The notes beneath the pieces are model-generated. The model was not told where the DNA came from. It saw only the letters and a program-made list of their open reading frames with translations, and did no database searches. Shown piece after piece: positions 28,561-33,898 of a stretch of DNA of 34,514 bases. The DNA is from a virus. The stretch is from positions 1 to 34,514 of the IMG/VR virus record IMGVR_UViG_3300025086_000110; one strand, 5' to 3'. Position numbers and translations under genes: made by a program. Positions within the stretch are counted from its first letter, which is position 1. Each line of letters begins with the position of its first letter.

Positions 28561-28770
28561 ATGACTGATGATGTATATAAAAAACAAATAGGCGGTGATC
28601 ATTATTCCATGCCTATTCAACCAGCAGAATTTATAAACAAGAACAACATTCCGTTTGCCGAAGGCAATGCTATTAAATATTTATGTAGGCATTCAAAACG
28701 AGGAAAAAAACAAGACTTGCAAAAGGCTATCCATTATATAGAAATGGCAATCGAAAGAGACTATGATTGA
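28561..28770 (+). CDS. DUF3310 family protein (69 aa)
   Basis: The family pattern is complete: Y-K-K-Q-I-G-G-D-H-Y near residues 5-14, then P-I-Q-P-A-E-F-I, N-N-I-P-F-A-E-G-N-A-I-K-Y-L-C-R-H-S-K-R-G-K-K-Q-D-L-Q-K-A, and I-H-Y-I-E-M-A. DUF3310 proteins are frequent in phages and have been linked to nucleotide metabolism by annotation, without proof that I know of. No Shine-Dalgarno site precedes its ATG; the structured element above ends only eight bases before it. The end overlaps the next start. Confidence 0.88.
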   Translation: MTDDVYKKQIGGDHYSMPIQPAEFINKNNIPFAEGNAIKYLCRHSKRGKKQDLQKAIHYIEMAIERDYD

Positions 28771-29011
28771 CAAAACGGAAAAAAAGTATATAAGATACCG
28801 AAATGGCGAAGCAAACTTTACTTATATAGAAAAGTTTGATGACGTTGAGAAGGCTGCTGACCCACAGAGTAAAGGTGAGTTTGTAGAAGTAAAAGTTAAT
28901 AATATTAAATTTGACTTTACAAAAGTGAAGGAGGAAAATGGTCGAGAACCAAATGGTAGAGATCAAGAAGAACCTGCAAAAGACGAAGGACTTGCAAAGA
29001 AAGAAAAGTGA
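28763..29011 (+). CDS. Acidic hypothetical protein (82 aa)
   Basis: Begins MIDKTEKKYIRYRNGEANFT inside the end of the DUF3310 gene. The first 55 residues look folded (E-F-V-E-V-K-V-N-N-I-K-F-D-F); the last 27 are charged and disordered (K-E-E-N-G-R-E-P-N-G-R-D-Q-E-E). The disordered tail is exactly the part overlapped by the next gene in another frame. Function unknown. Confidence 0.6.
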   Translation: MIDKTEKKYIRYRNGEANFTYIEKFDDVEKAADPQSKGEFVEVKVNNIKFDFTKVKEENGREPNGRDQEEPAKDEGLAKKEK

Positions 29012-29114
29012 ATTGTATGTCAGACATTTGCAGAAAGCTAACAAGTTGAAGGTTGAAAGTTATAATCTTCATTTGAAAGTTGCTGATCTTACAGACAAAC
29101 TAATGAGAGCTTAG
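28938..29114 (+). CDS. Small coiled-coil protein overlapping its neighbour (58 aa)
   Basis: Preceded by AAGGAGG, one of the best ribosome sites in the window, which is why I accept it despite a 74-base overlap with the preceding gene. It starts MVENQMVEIKKNLQKTKDLQ and is helical to the end (V-E-S-Y-N-L-H-L-K-V-A-D-L-T-D-K-L). Basic with leucine heptads, so likely a dimer. It could work with the DnaA-like protein that follows, but this is only adjacency. Confidence 0.65.
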   Translation: MVENQMVEIKKNLQKTKDLQRKKSELYVRHLQKANKLKVESYNLHLKVADLTDKLMRA

Positions 29115-29117
29115 CTC
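29106..29117 (+). repeat. Second copy of AGAGCTTAGCTC
   Basis: The same 12 bases occur at 28,471-28,482, both times at a gene end: right after a stop codon there, across the stop codon here. Each can fold as GAGC-TTA-GCTC. They may be transcript-end hairpins or recognition sites. Confidence 0.6.
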
Positions 29118-29140
29118 TTATAAAATAAAAAACAACAAAG

Positions 29141-29156
29141 AGTTGTGAGAACAACT
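29141..29156 (+). promoter_or_regulatory. Hairpin with GNRA loop before the DnaA-like gene
   Basis: AGTTGT and ACAACT pair perfectly around GAGA, a stable tetraloop type. It stands just before the AAGGGA ribosome site of the next gene, so it may set its translation level. Confidence 0.55.
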
Positions 29157-29166
29157 AAGGGAAGCT

Positions 29167-29709
29167 ATGCACTTTGAAATAATAGATAAGAAAAAAAAAC
29201 AAATTAAGCTAGGCATGAAAGCTATCATGTATAGAGAACTATCACCAAGAGAACTACAGATATACAGAACAGGATTTAAAAATGGCTATCGTATGGCAGA
29301 AGCTCATCTTGTTTTTAAAAGCCAACAACTAGCAGATAGAATGAAGATGAAAGATGATCGTGAACAAATAAAAAAAAGAGTAGATGATAAACATCCTGTT
29401 GGCTATGAAACATTTAGTAATATTGTTAGAGTTGTAGCTAATCATTTTTGTATTAGTCCTCAAGAAGTTTATAGTAGAAGAAGGTTAGCTTATATTGTAA
29501 AGCCGAGAAGTGTTATTATAAATTATTGCCTGGAACATTTTAATATATCAACACCAAAGCTAGGAATGTTTTTTAATTTTGATCACTCAACTGTCATTCA
29601 TCATAGAAGGCAGAAAGTAAAGCAAGTTGGTATATGGAAACCTTTAGAATTAGTTTGGCAAGACTATGAAAAAATTAAAAAGGAATTAGTTAAGTCCTTG
29701 CGTAGTTAG
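29167..29709 (+). CDS. DnaA domain-IV-like DNA-binding protein (180 aa)
   Basis: Residues 80-150 match the C-terminal DNA-binding domain of bacterial DnaA: V-V-A-N-H-F-C-I-S-P-Q-E-V-Y-S-R-R-R, then V-K-P-R-S-V-I-I-N-Y-C-L-E-H-F and the signature F-D-H-S-T-V-I-H-H-R-R at about 138-148. There is no AAA+ ATPase domain. The first 75 residues are basic and helical. It could bind DnaA boxes to start phage replication with host enzymes or to block host initiation. It lies at the end of the rightward replication run, overlapping the convergent gene by 20 bases. Confidence 0.8.
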   Translation: MHFEIIDKKKKQIKLGMKAIMYRELSPRELQIYRTGFKNGYRMAEAHLVFKSQQLADRMKMKDDREQIKKRVDDKHPVGYETFSNIVRVVANHFCISPQEVYSRRRLAYIVKPRSVIINYCLEHFNISTPKLGMFFNFDHSTVIHHRRQKVKQVGIWKPLELVWQDYEKIKKELVKSLRS

Positions 29710-29935
29710 GTCTTTTACCTTTACGACTTCTTCTTTCAGCAGATTTTTTTCTTGATACAGCAGCTCGTCTTTGACTTGGCGACATGGCTCTTGCTTTAGA
29801 TAAAGGTACACATTTAGGATAGTTTCTTCTTTTTTCACCTTTACTACGACCACATTTAGGAAAGCCACCACCTTTCTTTGGGTTAGCAATATCTACCCAG
29901 TTAGCTCTGACCCATGATCGCAAACCTTTTGACAT
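29690..29935 (-). CDS. Basic small protein, DUF5872-like (81 aa)
   Basis: Has W-V-R-A-N-W-V-D-I near the start, F-P-K-C-G-R-S-K-G-E-K-R-R-N-Y-P-K-C-V-P-L-S-K-A-R-A-M-S and a tail with K-K-S-A-E-R-R-S-R-K-G-K-R. The C-G-R ... Y-P-K-C-x-P-x-S-K-A centre is characteristic of DUF5872, a family I associate with marine viruses. Strongly positive; two cysteines may bind metal. It is last in a leftward set of tiny basic proteins. DNA compaction inside the capsid is a reasonable but unproven idea. Confidence 0.78.
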   Translation of the reverse strand: MSKGLRSWVRANWVDIANPKKGGGFPKCGRSKGEKRRNYPKCVPLSKARAMSPSQRRAAVSRKKSAERRSRKGKRPNYART

Positions 29936-30069
29936 TATCTTTTCTTTTTTCTTTTAGGTTTTATTCTACCACTACATACACCAGCAGCGTACATATTGGC
30001 ATACGCTGATGGATATACTTTAAATTTACGTTTAGCAGCAGCTTTACCTTTAGCACAAAGTTTAGCCAT
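29935..30069 (-). CDS. Basic mini-protein (44 aa)
   Basis: Sequence begins MAKLCAKGKAAAKRKFKVYP and goes on S-A-Y-A-N-M-Y-A-A-G-V-C-S-G-R-I-K-P-K-R-K-K-K-R. The C-A-K-G-K-A-A-A-K-R-K-F-K-V-Y-P-S-A-Y-A-N element is one I recall from many marine phage genomes. It has two cysteines and a very basic tail. It joins the next gene by TAATG and overlaps the previous one by eight bases. Confidence 0.75.
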   Translation of the reverse strand: MAKLCAKGKAAAKRKFKVYPSAYANMYAAGVCSGRIKPKRKKKR

Positions 30070-30205
30070 GTCTTTTCTGTACTGTAAACTTTGCCATCTT
30101 TACAGCTCCTTTGTGTGGTTTGTATGCACCTTTCATTAATTTAAATGAACTACCTTTTTTCATCCAATGAAAACCTCTTGGTGCTTTAACTGATTTAGTT
30201 GTCAT
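30062..30205 (-). CDS. Basic mini-protein (47 aa)
   Basis: Begins MTTKSVKAPRGFHWMKKGSS and ends A-V-K-M-A-K-F-T-V-Q-K-R-H-G. Two G-x-H/x-K motifs (P-R-G-F-H-W-M-K-K-G, Y-K-P-H-K-G-A) and no acidic residue at all. It starts in an ATGA overlap. Likely nucleic-acid binding by charge; family not named. Confidence 0.7.
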   Translation of the reverse strand: MTTKSVKAPRGFHWMKKGSSFKLMKGAYKPHKGAVKMAKFTVQKRHG

Positions 30206-30330
30206 GTTTTTTTTCTACCTTTTTTTAATGCTACAAAGTCTGCTCTTGTAATTCTATCTCTTGGAAAAGCTACACGAGCTATCTTCATCTGCTTTGCAGT
30301 ATATTTTTTTTTACCTGTTTTCTTTGGCAT
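30202..30330 (-). CDS. Basic mini-protein (42 aa)
   Basis: Begins MPKKTGKKKYTAKQMKIARV, then A-F-P-R-D-R-I-T-R-A-D-F-V-A-L-K-K-G-R-K-K-T. The K-Q-x-K-I-A-x-x-A-x-P-x-D-x-I-T-x-A-D-F-x-A-L pattern is one I recall from short proteins of other aquatic phages. TAATG and ATGA overlaps at its two ends place it firmly in the series. Confidence 0.72.
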   Translation of the reverse strand: MPKKTGKKKYTAKQMKIARVAFPRDRITRADFVALKKGRKKT

Positions 30331-30401
30331 TATTTCTTCTTCTTGTTTTTTTTCTTCTTAGCTTTTTTAGCCATAGGCTTCTTCATTTTCTTTCCGTACA
30401 T
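30330..30401 (-). CDS. Poly-lysine mini-protein (23 aa)
   Basis: A very short frame (MYGKKMKKPMAKKAKKKKNK and three more lysines) but with the excellent ribosome site AGGAGAT six bases ahead and a TAATG join to the next gene. Fourteen of 23 residues are lysine. It overlaps the end of the zinc-type gene before it. At this size it is either a DNA-condensing peptide or a leader for the next frame. Confidence 0.6.
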   Translation of the reverse strand: MYGKKMKKPMAKKAKKKKNKKKK

Positions 30402-30588
30402 TTTTATCTCCTATATTTATATATTTATCGAAGCAACTTTCACCACGATTATAATGATGACAAAAATACTTCTTCTCTGCATTTATAATCCATCCTCCTT
30501 CATTACTCAAGAGTTGTCTTTTGCACATAAGACAATACCCACAGACTATAGTTATATTCTTACGTGACCAAGTTTTTTTCTTTACCAT
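30367..30588 (-). CDS. Small zinc-type protein (73 aa)
   Basis: I start it at ATG 30,588, which overlaps the previous stop by seven bases; an upstream start would sit deep inside the neighbour. Protein MVKKKTWSRKNITIVCGYCL has Cys at 16, 19 and 22, then W-I-I-N-A-E-K-K-Y-F-C-H-H (Cys 43, His 44-45) and E-S-C-F-D-K-Y (Cys 52). The C-x-x-C ... C-H-H ... C set predicts one zinc site. Function unknown. Confidence 0.65.
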   Translation of the reverse strand: MVKKKTWSRKNITIVCGYCLMCKRQLLSNEGGWIINAEKKYFCHHYNRGESCFDKYINIGDKNVRKENEEAYG

Positions 30589-30830
30589 TTTTTGCAAGAC
30601 CAATAACGAGCAGTAAGCTTGTTTGTTGCTGTAGCACAACGATGTCTAGCTCTGAAAGATTTACGAGCTTTGGGATTTGATTTACGAATAGCCATGTTTG
30701 CGTCTCCGTATCGAATCAGTTTAACTCTACTACCTGACTTTGCAAGAACCGCAAACTTCTTTGTTTTTGTTCTATCATTCTTAGGTTTGTTGTACCCTGA
30801 AAATTTTTCACCTCTATACGTTATAGCCAT
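30582..30830 (-). CDS. Basic protein, DUF6321-like (82 aa)
   Basis: Starts MAITYRGEKFSGYNKPKNDR, with F-A-V-L-A-K-S-G-S-R-V-K-L-I-R-Y-G-D and the highly typical tail R-K-S-F-R-A-R-H-R-C-A-T-A-T-N-K-L-T-A-R-Y-W-S-C-K-K-W. I recall this tail from proteins of many marine phages (DUF6321 in my memory; the number should be treated with care). Basic, with two cysteines. It lies two bases after the membrane-type gene 30,833-31,036. Confidence 0.78.
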   Translation of the reverse strand: MAITYRGEKFSGYNKPKNDRTKTKKFAVLAKSGSRVKLIRYGDANMAIRKSNPKARKSFRARHRCATATNKLTARYWSCKKW

Positions 30831-30832
30831 AA

Positions 30833-31036
30833 CTAATCATCCTTTGAAATTCTTATAATCTTACCATCTTTTACTTCTGCTTTTACTTTACTGCAAACAT
30901 AACTTACTCTTGCACCACTATTTCTAGCTGCAATTCTTTTTTTTTCCAAACATTTAGATACGTTAGGCATAAGCGTATGTTCTTTTAACACAGCAGGTTC
31001 ACCTAAAAACATGAGTAATGCAATAACAGCTTCCAT
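30833..31036 (-). CDS. Small secreted or membrane-linked protein (67 aa)
   Basis: Begins MEAVIALLMFLGEPAVLKEH, a short hydrophobic segment that could be a signal, followed by S-K-C-L-E-K-K-R-I-A-A-R-N and R-V-S-Y-V-C-S-K-V-K-A-E. Two Cys could form a disulphide outside the inner membrane. One base is shared with the gene before it. Family recalled from marine phages but unnamed. Confidence 0.65.
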   Translation of the reverse strand: MEAVIALLMFLGEPAVLKEHTLMPNVSKCLEKKRIAARNSGARVSYVCSKVKAEVKDGKIIRISKDD

Positions 31037-31395
31037 TAATGATTACCATTCTTTCTTACTTTATCTTTGAGCTGTTCAAGACTATCTTTAATTTTTTCAA
31101 TATCTTTCATAGCATAGTTTATGTTGACATTATTATTTCTCATCGTCTCCATTTCTTTTTGTATATTTTCTACTTGTCCTGCTATATGTTCTAATAACAT
31201 AAATTGTTCCTGGTCAGTAGGTAATTGCTCTGACTTTTTTAAAAGATCAGCTTGATGTAATTCTCTGCTAGTCTCCAAACTAGTTAGTCTTGCTGTTATC
31301 TCGGTGTAAGCAAAAATTCCTGCAGCCACAGCACCACATAAAAATAAAAGATTACGAATAGGTAAACTTATAACAGAATTTTCATTTACTTTCAT
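31036..31395 (-). CDS. Membrane-anchored coiled-coil protein (119 aa)
   Basis: Start taken at ATG 31,395 (MKVNENSVISLPIRNLLFLC), ten bases after GGAGGAG; a TTG start seven residues upstream is less likely. One transmembrane helix at about 11-30, then a long coiled coil (E-H-I-A-G-Q-V-E-N-I-Q-K-E-M-E and I-E-K-I-K-D-S-L-E-Q-L-K-D-K-V). This design and the lysis neighbourhood recall i-spanins, though the topology could differ. It overlaps its upstream neighbour by four bases. Confidence 0.65.
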   Translation of the reverse strand: MKVNENSVISLPIRNLLFLCGAVAAGIFAYTEITARLTSLETSRELHQADLLKKSEQLPTDQEQFMLLEHIAGQVENIQKEMETMRNNNVNINYAMKDIEKIKDSLEQLKDKVRKNGNH

Positions 31396-31607
31396 TGTGG
31401 TTCTTCTCCTCCGCAAATATAACCTATAACTTTCTTACCTTTGTAAGTGTGGTAATAATGATTTGACATAAATGTCTTTTTCTTTTTTTCATGCACTACT
31501 ACATTAGTATTAAACCAACTACTACAGCTTGTAAATATCTCAAAGGTATCTTGCTTTATATCACCACCAAAAGTCAAGTATAACAGGGTTATCATTATGG
31601 GTTTCAT
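31392..31607 (-). CDS. Small exported protein (71 aa)
   Basis: Start at ATG 31,607 with AAGGA ahead of it and a TAATG join. MKPIMITLLYLTFGGDIKQD is a probable signal peptide, then F-E-I-F-T-S-C-S-S-W-F, H-Y-Y-H-T-Y-K-G-K-K-V-I-G-Y-I-C-G-G. The two cysteines bracketing an aromatic-rich body suggest a disulphide-held periplasmic protein. Possibly an outer partner in lysis, but there is no lipobox. Confidence 0.6.
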   Translation of the reverse strand: MKPIMITLLYLTFGGDIKQDTFEIFTSCSSWFNTNVVVHEKKKKTFMSNHYYHTYKGKKVIGYICGGEEPQ

Positions 31608-31750
31608 TAATGTCCTTGCGAGTTGTAGGCTTTCCAAGTACGTTTCTTATGCTTGTTCATAGATGACATTTTGGGTCGTCTACCTAGACTGGTTTTTTTT
31701 GGTATTCTTTCGTGTGGTAATTTTTCTAAACTTATTTTTCTTTTTGCCAT
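31607..31750 (-). CDS. Basic mini-protein with S-S-M-N-K-H-K motif (47 aa)
   Basis: Preceded by AAGGAT, starts MAKRKISLEKLPHERIPKKT and ends S-L-G-R-R-P-K-M-S-S-M-N-K-H-K-K-R-T-W-K-A-Y-N-S-Q-G-H. The G-R-x-P-x-M/T-S-S-M-N-K-x-K-x-R-x-x-K-x-Y motif is one I recall across marine phage genomes. A further member, by character, of the basic set at 29,690-30,830. Confidence 0.75.
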   Translation of the reverse strand: MAKRKISLEKLPHERIPKKTSLGRRPKMSSMNKHKKRTWKAYNSQGH

Positions 31751-31823
31751 ATCCTTGTTGTGCTTTCAATCTTACCTCTATACCAAAGGCTTGAGAAAAC
31801 ATTTTTGTTATTTGATTACTCAT
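31680..31823 (-). CDS. Overlapping basic mini-protein (47 aa)
   Basis: Starts at an ATGA overlap with the holin stop: MSNQITKMFSQAFGIEVRLK, then Q-Q-G-Y-G-K-K-K-N-K-F-R-K-I-T-T-R-K. The last 71 bases are shared with the next gene in another frame. The overlap start supports translation, but the C-terminal half is the less reliable part. Confidence 0.5.
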   Translation of the reverse strand: MSNQITKMFSQAFGIEVRLKAQQGYGKKKNKFRKITTRKNTKKNQSR

Positions 31824-32200
31824 TTGCTAAAGTTTTTTATTTCACTGGCTTTAATACCATAGATTGCTGCAACAACACTGACCCACAAACCAACTAGCCA
31901 CCAAGGCATTGATTGAAGTTTCTCAAAAAAAATATCCATCTTTTTTTCTATTTCAGGATCGTCTGCAAACACAGAGTAGGCTAACATGAAGATGGGGGTG
32001 GAGAGTACGATAAGTACGAACTCATCTTTCCAGTCTCCCTTCTGATGCTCGAATACTTTACCTTTATATTCTATCTCACCCCTCCTCATCTTCTCTGCAT
32101 GAAGTAGTCTAGCTTCTGACAAGGCTTCTTTTGTTTTTTGTTTATCAGAATACAGTTTAGCAGCTGTTTTAATTCCCATACCTAATACGTTAAACCACAT
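31820..32200 (-). CDS. Holin-like membrane protein (126 aa)
   Basis: An N-terminal amphipathic region (M-W-F-N-V-L-G-M-G-I-K-T-A-A-K-L-Y), a charged helix (E-A-R-L-L-H-A-E-K-M-R-R-G-E-I-E-Y), and two membrane helices at about 57-77 (F-V-L-I-V-L-S-T-P-I-F-M-L-A) and 99-118 (W-W-L-V-G-L-W-V-S-V-V-A-A-I-Y-G). This arrangement is that of a common marine phage holin group. It lies one base after the endolysin start region, so a role in timing lysis fits. Confidence 0.75.
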   Translation of the reverse strand: MWFNVLGMGIKTAAKLYSDKQKTKEALSEARLLHAEKMRRGEIEYKGKVFEHQKGDWKDEFVLIVLSTPIFMLAYSVFADDPEIEKKMDIFFEKLQSMPWWLVGLWVSVVAAIYGIKASEIKNFSK

Positions 32201-32201
32201 A

Positions 32202-32672
32202 TTATTCTAACCAAGGTTTATAAATTACCTTGCCTTCTTCTCTCATAGCTCTCAATGATTGATTTCTATTACTGTTAGTCGAATACGAACAATGTATCCA
32301 GCCTGACGTAGGTTCATTATCTTTATAAAATTCTAAAATTAATTGGTCAAATTCTAAATCTGATTTAATCCAAAGAGCTAGTTCTCTATTATCTACACCA
32401 GGTATTTCAAAGTCTGCTGCCGCAGCTCCTTCGTCTGCAACGTGCTGACTGGTAATACTGCTTCCTATTTCTGTGCAAAGTTGAGCTGTACGAAATCCAC
32501 TAGATATAATTAAAGGTTTGTCAAAGTGTGATCTAACTGGTTGTAATATATTTACTGCTAGTGCTTTTAAATTTTCAATCTGTTGAGGATTAGGGTTGTT
32601 GTTGATACCCTTACGTTCTGCAACTTGCGACTTGGTTAGTTCATCAAGAGTTATGTTAGCTGTAAGTTTCAT
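32202..32672 (-). CDS. Endolysin, M15 peptidase (156 aa)
   Basis: The zinc site is visible: S-Q-H at 75-77, D87 in A-A-A-A-D-F-E, and H127 in S-G-W-I-H-C-S. S-G-F-R-T at 58-62 is also typical. This is the M15_3 group that cuts peptide cross-bridges in peptidoglycan. The start shares four bases with the nuclease gene and the stop is followed at once by the holin start, a compact lysis unit. No signal peptide, so it depends on the holin for release. Confidence 0.9.
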   Translation of the reverse strand: MKLTANITLDELTKSQVAERKGINNNPNPQQIENLKALAVNILQPVRSHFDKPLIISSGFRTAQLCTEIGSSITSQHVADEGAAAADFEIPGVDNRELALWIKSDLEFDQLILEFYKDNEPTSGWIHCSYSTNSNRNQSLRAMREEGKVIYKPWLE

Positions 32673-32971
32673 TTGTTATAATATATTTTGACTTTTAATT
32701 TTTTTTGCAGTTCTGTCAATCCTCTATTTATCAATGATCCTGCCTTTCTAACATACCTATCTTTAGGTGTATAGTCAGATTTTCTATAGTTTGCAGTCTT
32801 TACATCGTAGGCTTGATATTTACCTGTGTTAATATCTAATATAACCATATCTATGGGACCAATACCCATGGCTGGTACGAATACAATTTTATCAGGGTCT
32901 GATGCAAATTTAGCTTGTGCGATGAGTTCATTATATAGTCCAGTTGAAGCTGTTTTACTACGCTTAGCCAT
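32669..32971 (-). CDS. Small PD-(D/E)XK nuclease, resolvase-like (100 aa)
   Basis: Y-N-E-L-I-A-Q-A-K-F (13-22) provides the early Glu, then G-P-I-D-M-V-I-L-D and Y-D-V-K-T (acidic residue followed by V-K) complete the E ... D ... D-x-K order of small resolvase-type nucleases. The rest, K-D-R-Y-V-R-K-A-G-S-L-I-N-R-G-L-T, is basic. A junction-cutting enzyme would help resolve concatemers before packaging. Its place between endolysin and a membrane protein is unusual but it is co-translated with both by small overlaps. Confidence 0.75.
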   Translation of the reverse strand: MAKRSKTASTGLYNELIAQAKFASDPDKIVFVPAMGIGPIDMVILDINTGKYQAYDVKTANYRKSDYTPKDRYVRKAGSLINRGLTELQKKLKVKIYYNK

Positions 32972-33233
32972 TCCATTTAAAGTAGCCTAATAACGTAGCT
33001 ACAAGTCCACCAAGAACAACAAAGAAAGCAACTGCACCTTTACCTTTGTTCATGTCAGCACGTAAATCTTTTATATCTTTACGCATCTCATCTATGGCTT
33101 TGAATAAAGTTTTCATACGTTCAGCACAGACTTTCTCATGATAAGAAATTCTAACGCTGTTGTTTTTTTCTGCGTACTCTTTAATCTCTTTTGCACTGAC
33201 AGAAGATTTTTTTTGTTTTCTTTTTCCAACCAT
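32964..33233 (-). CDS. Single-pass membrane protein with coiled coil (89 aa)
   Basis: Very basic N-terminus, a coiled coil M-K-T-L-F-K-A-I-D-E-M-R-K-D-I-K-D-L-R-A-D-M-N, and a C-terminal membrane helix (about 66-85: A-V-A-F-F-V-V-L-G-G-L-V-A-T-L-L-G-Y-F). This is the shape of haemolysin XhlA-like or auxiliary holin proteins. It lies directly upstream of the nuclease and endolysin. Confidence 0.65.
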   Translation of the reverse strand: MVGKRKQKKSSVSAKEIKEYAEKNNSVRISYHEKVCAERMKTLFKAIDEMRKDIKDLRADMNKGKGAVAFFVVLGGLVATLLGYFKWNG

Positions 33234-33294
33234 CTTTTAAATCTTTCCAAAATATTTTTATTTCTTCTACTAAAGTTTTAAAAAATTTATCCAT
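33181..33294 (-). CDS. Overlapping small helical protein (37 aa)
   Basis: MDKFFKTLVEEIKIFWKDLK from ATG 33,294, with TAGGAGT as ribosome site. Amphipathic first half, basic second half that overlaps the next gene by 53 bases in another frame. An amphipathic peptide beside lysis genes could act on the membrane. Weak support beyond the ribosome site and spacing. Confidence 0.5.
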   Translation of the reverse strand: MDKFFKTLVEEIKIFWKDLKDGWKKKTKKIFCQCKRD

Positions 33295-33302
33295 AATTAC
33301 TC

Positions 33303-33515
33303 CTATGATTCTTTAACCTCTTCGCATTTAAAATTTACTAACACTTTATTTCTATTTACTATACCACTATCTATTTTATTTATCTCTTCAATAGATCGTT
33401 GATAACCTGCGTTAGCACATTCTTTCCAAGAATTAAAGACAAAACTATCATAAATTGCTGGTAAGCAATTAAGATGTACAGCTGAACAAATATTTAAAAT
33501 CAAAATAAACTTCAT
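33303..33515 (-). CDS. Small exported cysteine-containing protein (70 aa)
   Basis: MKFILILNICSAVHLNCLPA forms a signal-like start with two Cys, then S-F-V-F-N-S-W-K-E-C-A-N-A-G-Y-Q-R-S and V-N-F-K-C-E-E. The C ... C-L-P ... S-W-x-x-C-x-x-A-G-x pattern is one I recall from other marine phages. Probably periplasmic with disulphides. A hairpin (TCTGAT/ATCAGA, 33,515-33,532) covers the region before its ATG, and no ribosome site is visible there. Confidence 0.65.
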   Translation of the reverse strand: MKFILILNICSAVHLNCLPAIYDSFVFNSWKECANAGYQRSIEEINKIDSGIVNRNKVLVNFKCEEVKES

Positions 33516-33563
33516 CTGATTTTACTATCAGATATTAACTTCTATTGATATTGATATTAATGA

Positions 33564-33863
33564 CTAGGGTTTTGTTGGAAAGGTAACAGCATCAACATCA
33601 GCAGCTGTTGCGTCATCAGCCACAGTACCAGGCAAGTCTCTCAACTCCTGTCTGTAAGTTGTCATCGCATCAGTCATTGTAACATCAGATAAAGCATAGT
33701 AGTCAGTTTCTTTTAACAAATTATTTCTTTTTGTTCTAAGATTAGCCATAGCTCTATCTTTTGCACCAGCTTCCCAAGCCGCTTCTTCTGCGTCTCTTGC
33801 TGCTTCTTCTTCTGCTGTGAGTTTGATTCTCTCACCATTTACCATTTTATATCTATCTGCCAT
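33564..33863 (-). CDS. Tail-assembly chaperone-like protein (99 aa)
   Basis: Complete version of the gene cut off at the left edge. It starts MADRYKMVNGERIKLTAEEE after AAGGAGTAA, has a helical E-E-A-A-R-D-A-E-E-A-A-W-E-A-G centre, then R-N-N-L-L-K-E-T-D-Y-Y-A-L-S-D and T-Y-R-Q-E-L-R-D-L-P-G-T and ends F-P-T-K-P. The R-N-x-L-L-x-x-T-D ... Y-R-Q-x-L-R-D-L-P signature is that of short phage tail-assembly chaperones (Phage_tail_APC type). It is paired with the fibre gene immediately upstream. Confidence 0.85.
   Translation of the reverse strand: MADRYKMVNGERIKLTAEEEAARDAEEAAWEAGAKDRAMANLRTKRNNLLKETDYYALSDVTMTDAMTTYRQELRDLPGTVADDATAADVDAVTFPTKP
33697..33823. repeat. Exact 127-base direct repeat, copy 2
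   Basis: Identical to bases 1-127. It covers the conserved body of the chaperone gene. Beyond it the two versions diverge through the chaperone start and most of the fibre gene. Confidence 0.95.
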
Positions 33864-33898
33864 ATTTACTCCTTATTGTTGTTTGTTATCATAATTAT

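Noticed and set aside
29686-29889. Leftward 67-residue frame overlapping the DUF5872-like gene
   Set aside because: It is a shifted reading of that gene; the other frame has the conserved motif and the overlap join with the next gene.
30261-30567. Rightward Phe/Leu/Tyr-rich frames that look like membrane proteins
   Set aside because: They are the reverse strand of lysine-rich genes (AAA/AAG read as TTT/CTT), so the hydrophobic look is an artefact.
33540-33560. Short TTGATA repeats between the chaperone and 33,303-33,515
   Set aside because: Only two or three AT-rich units in a 48-base gap; not distinguishable from chance in this composition.
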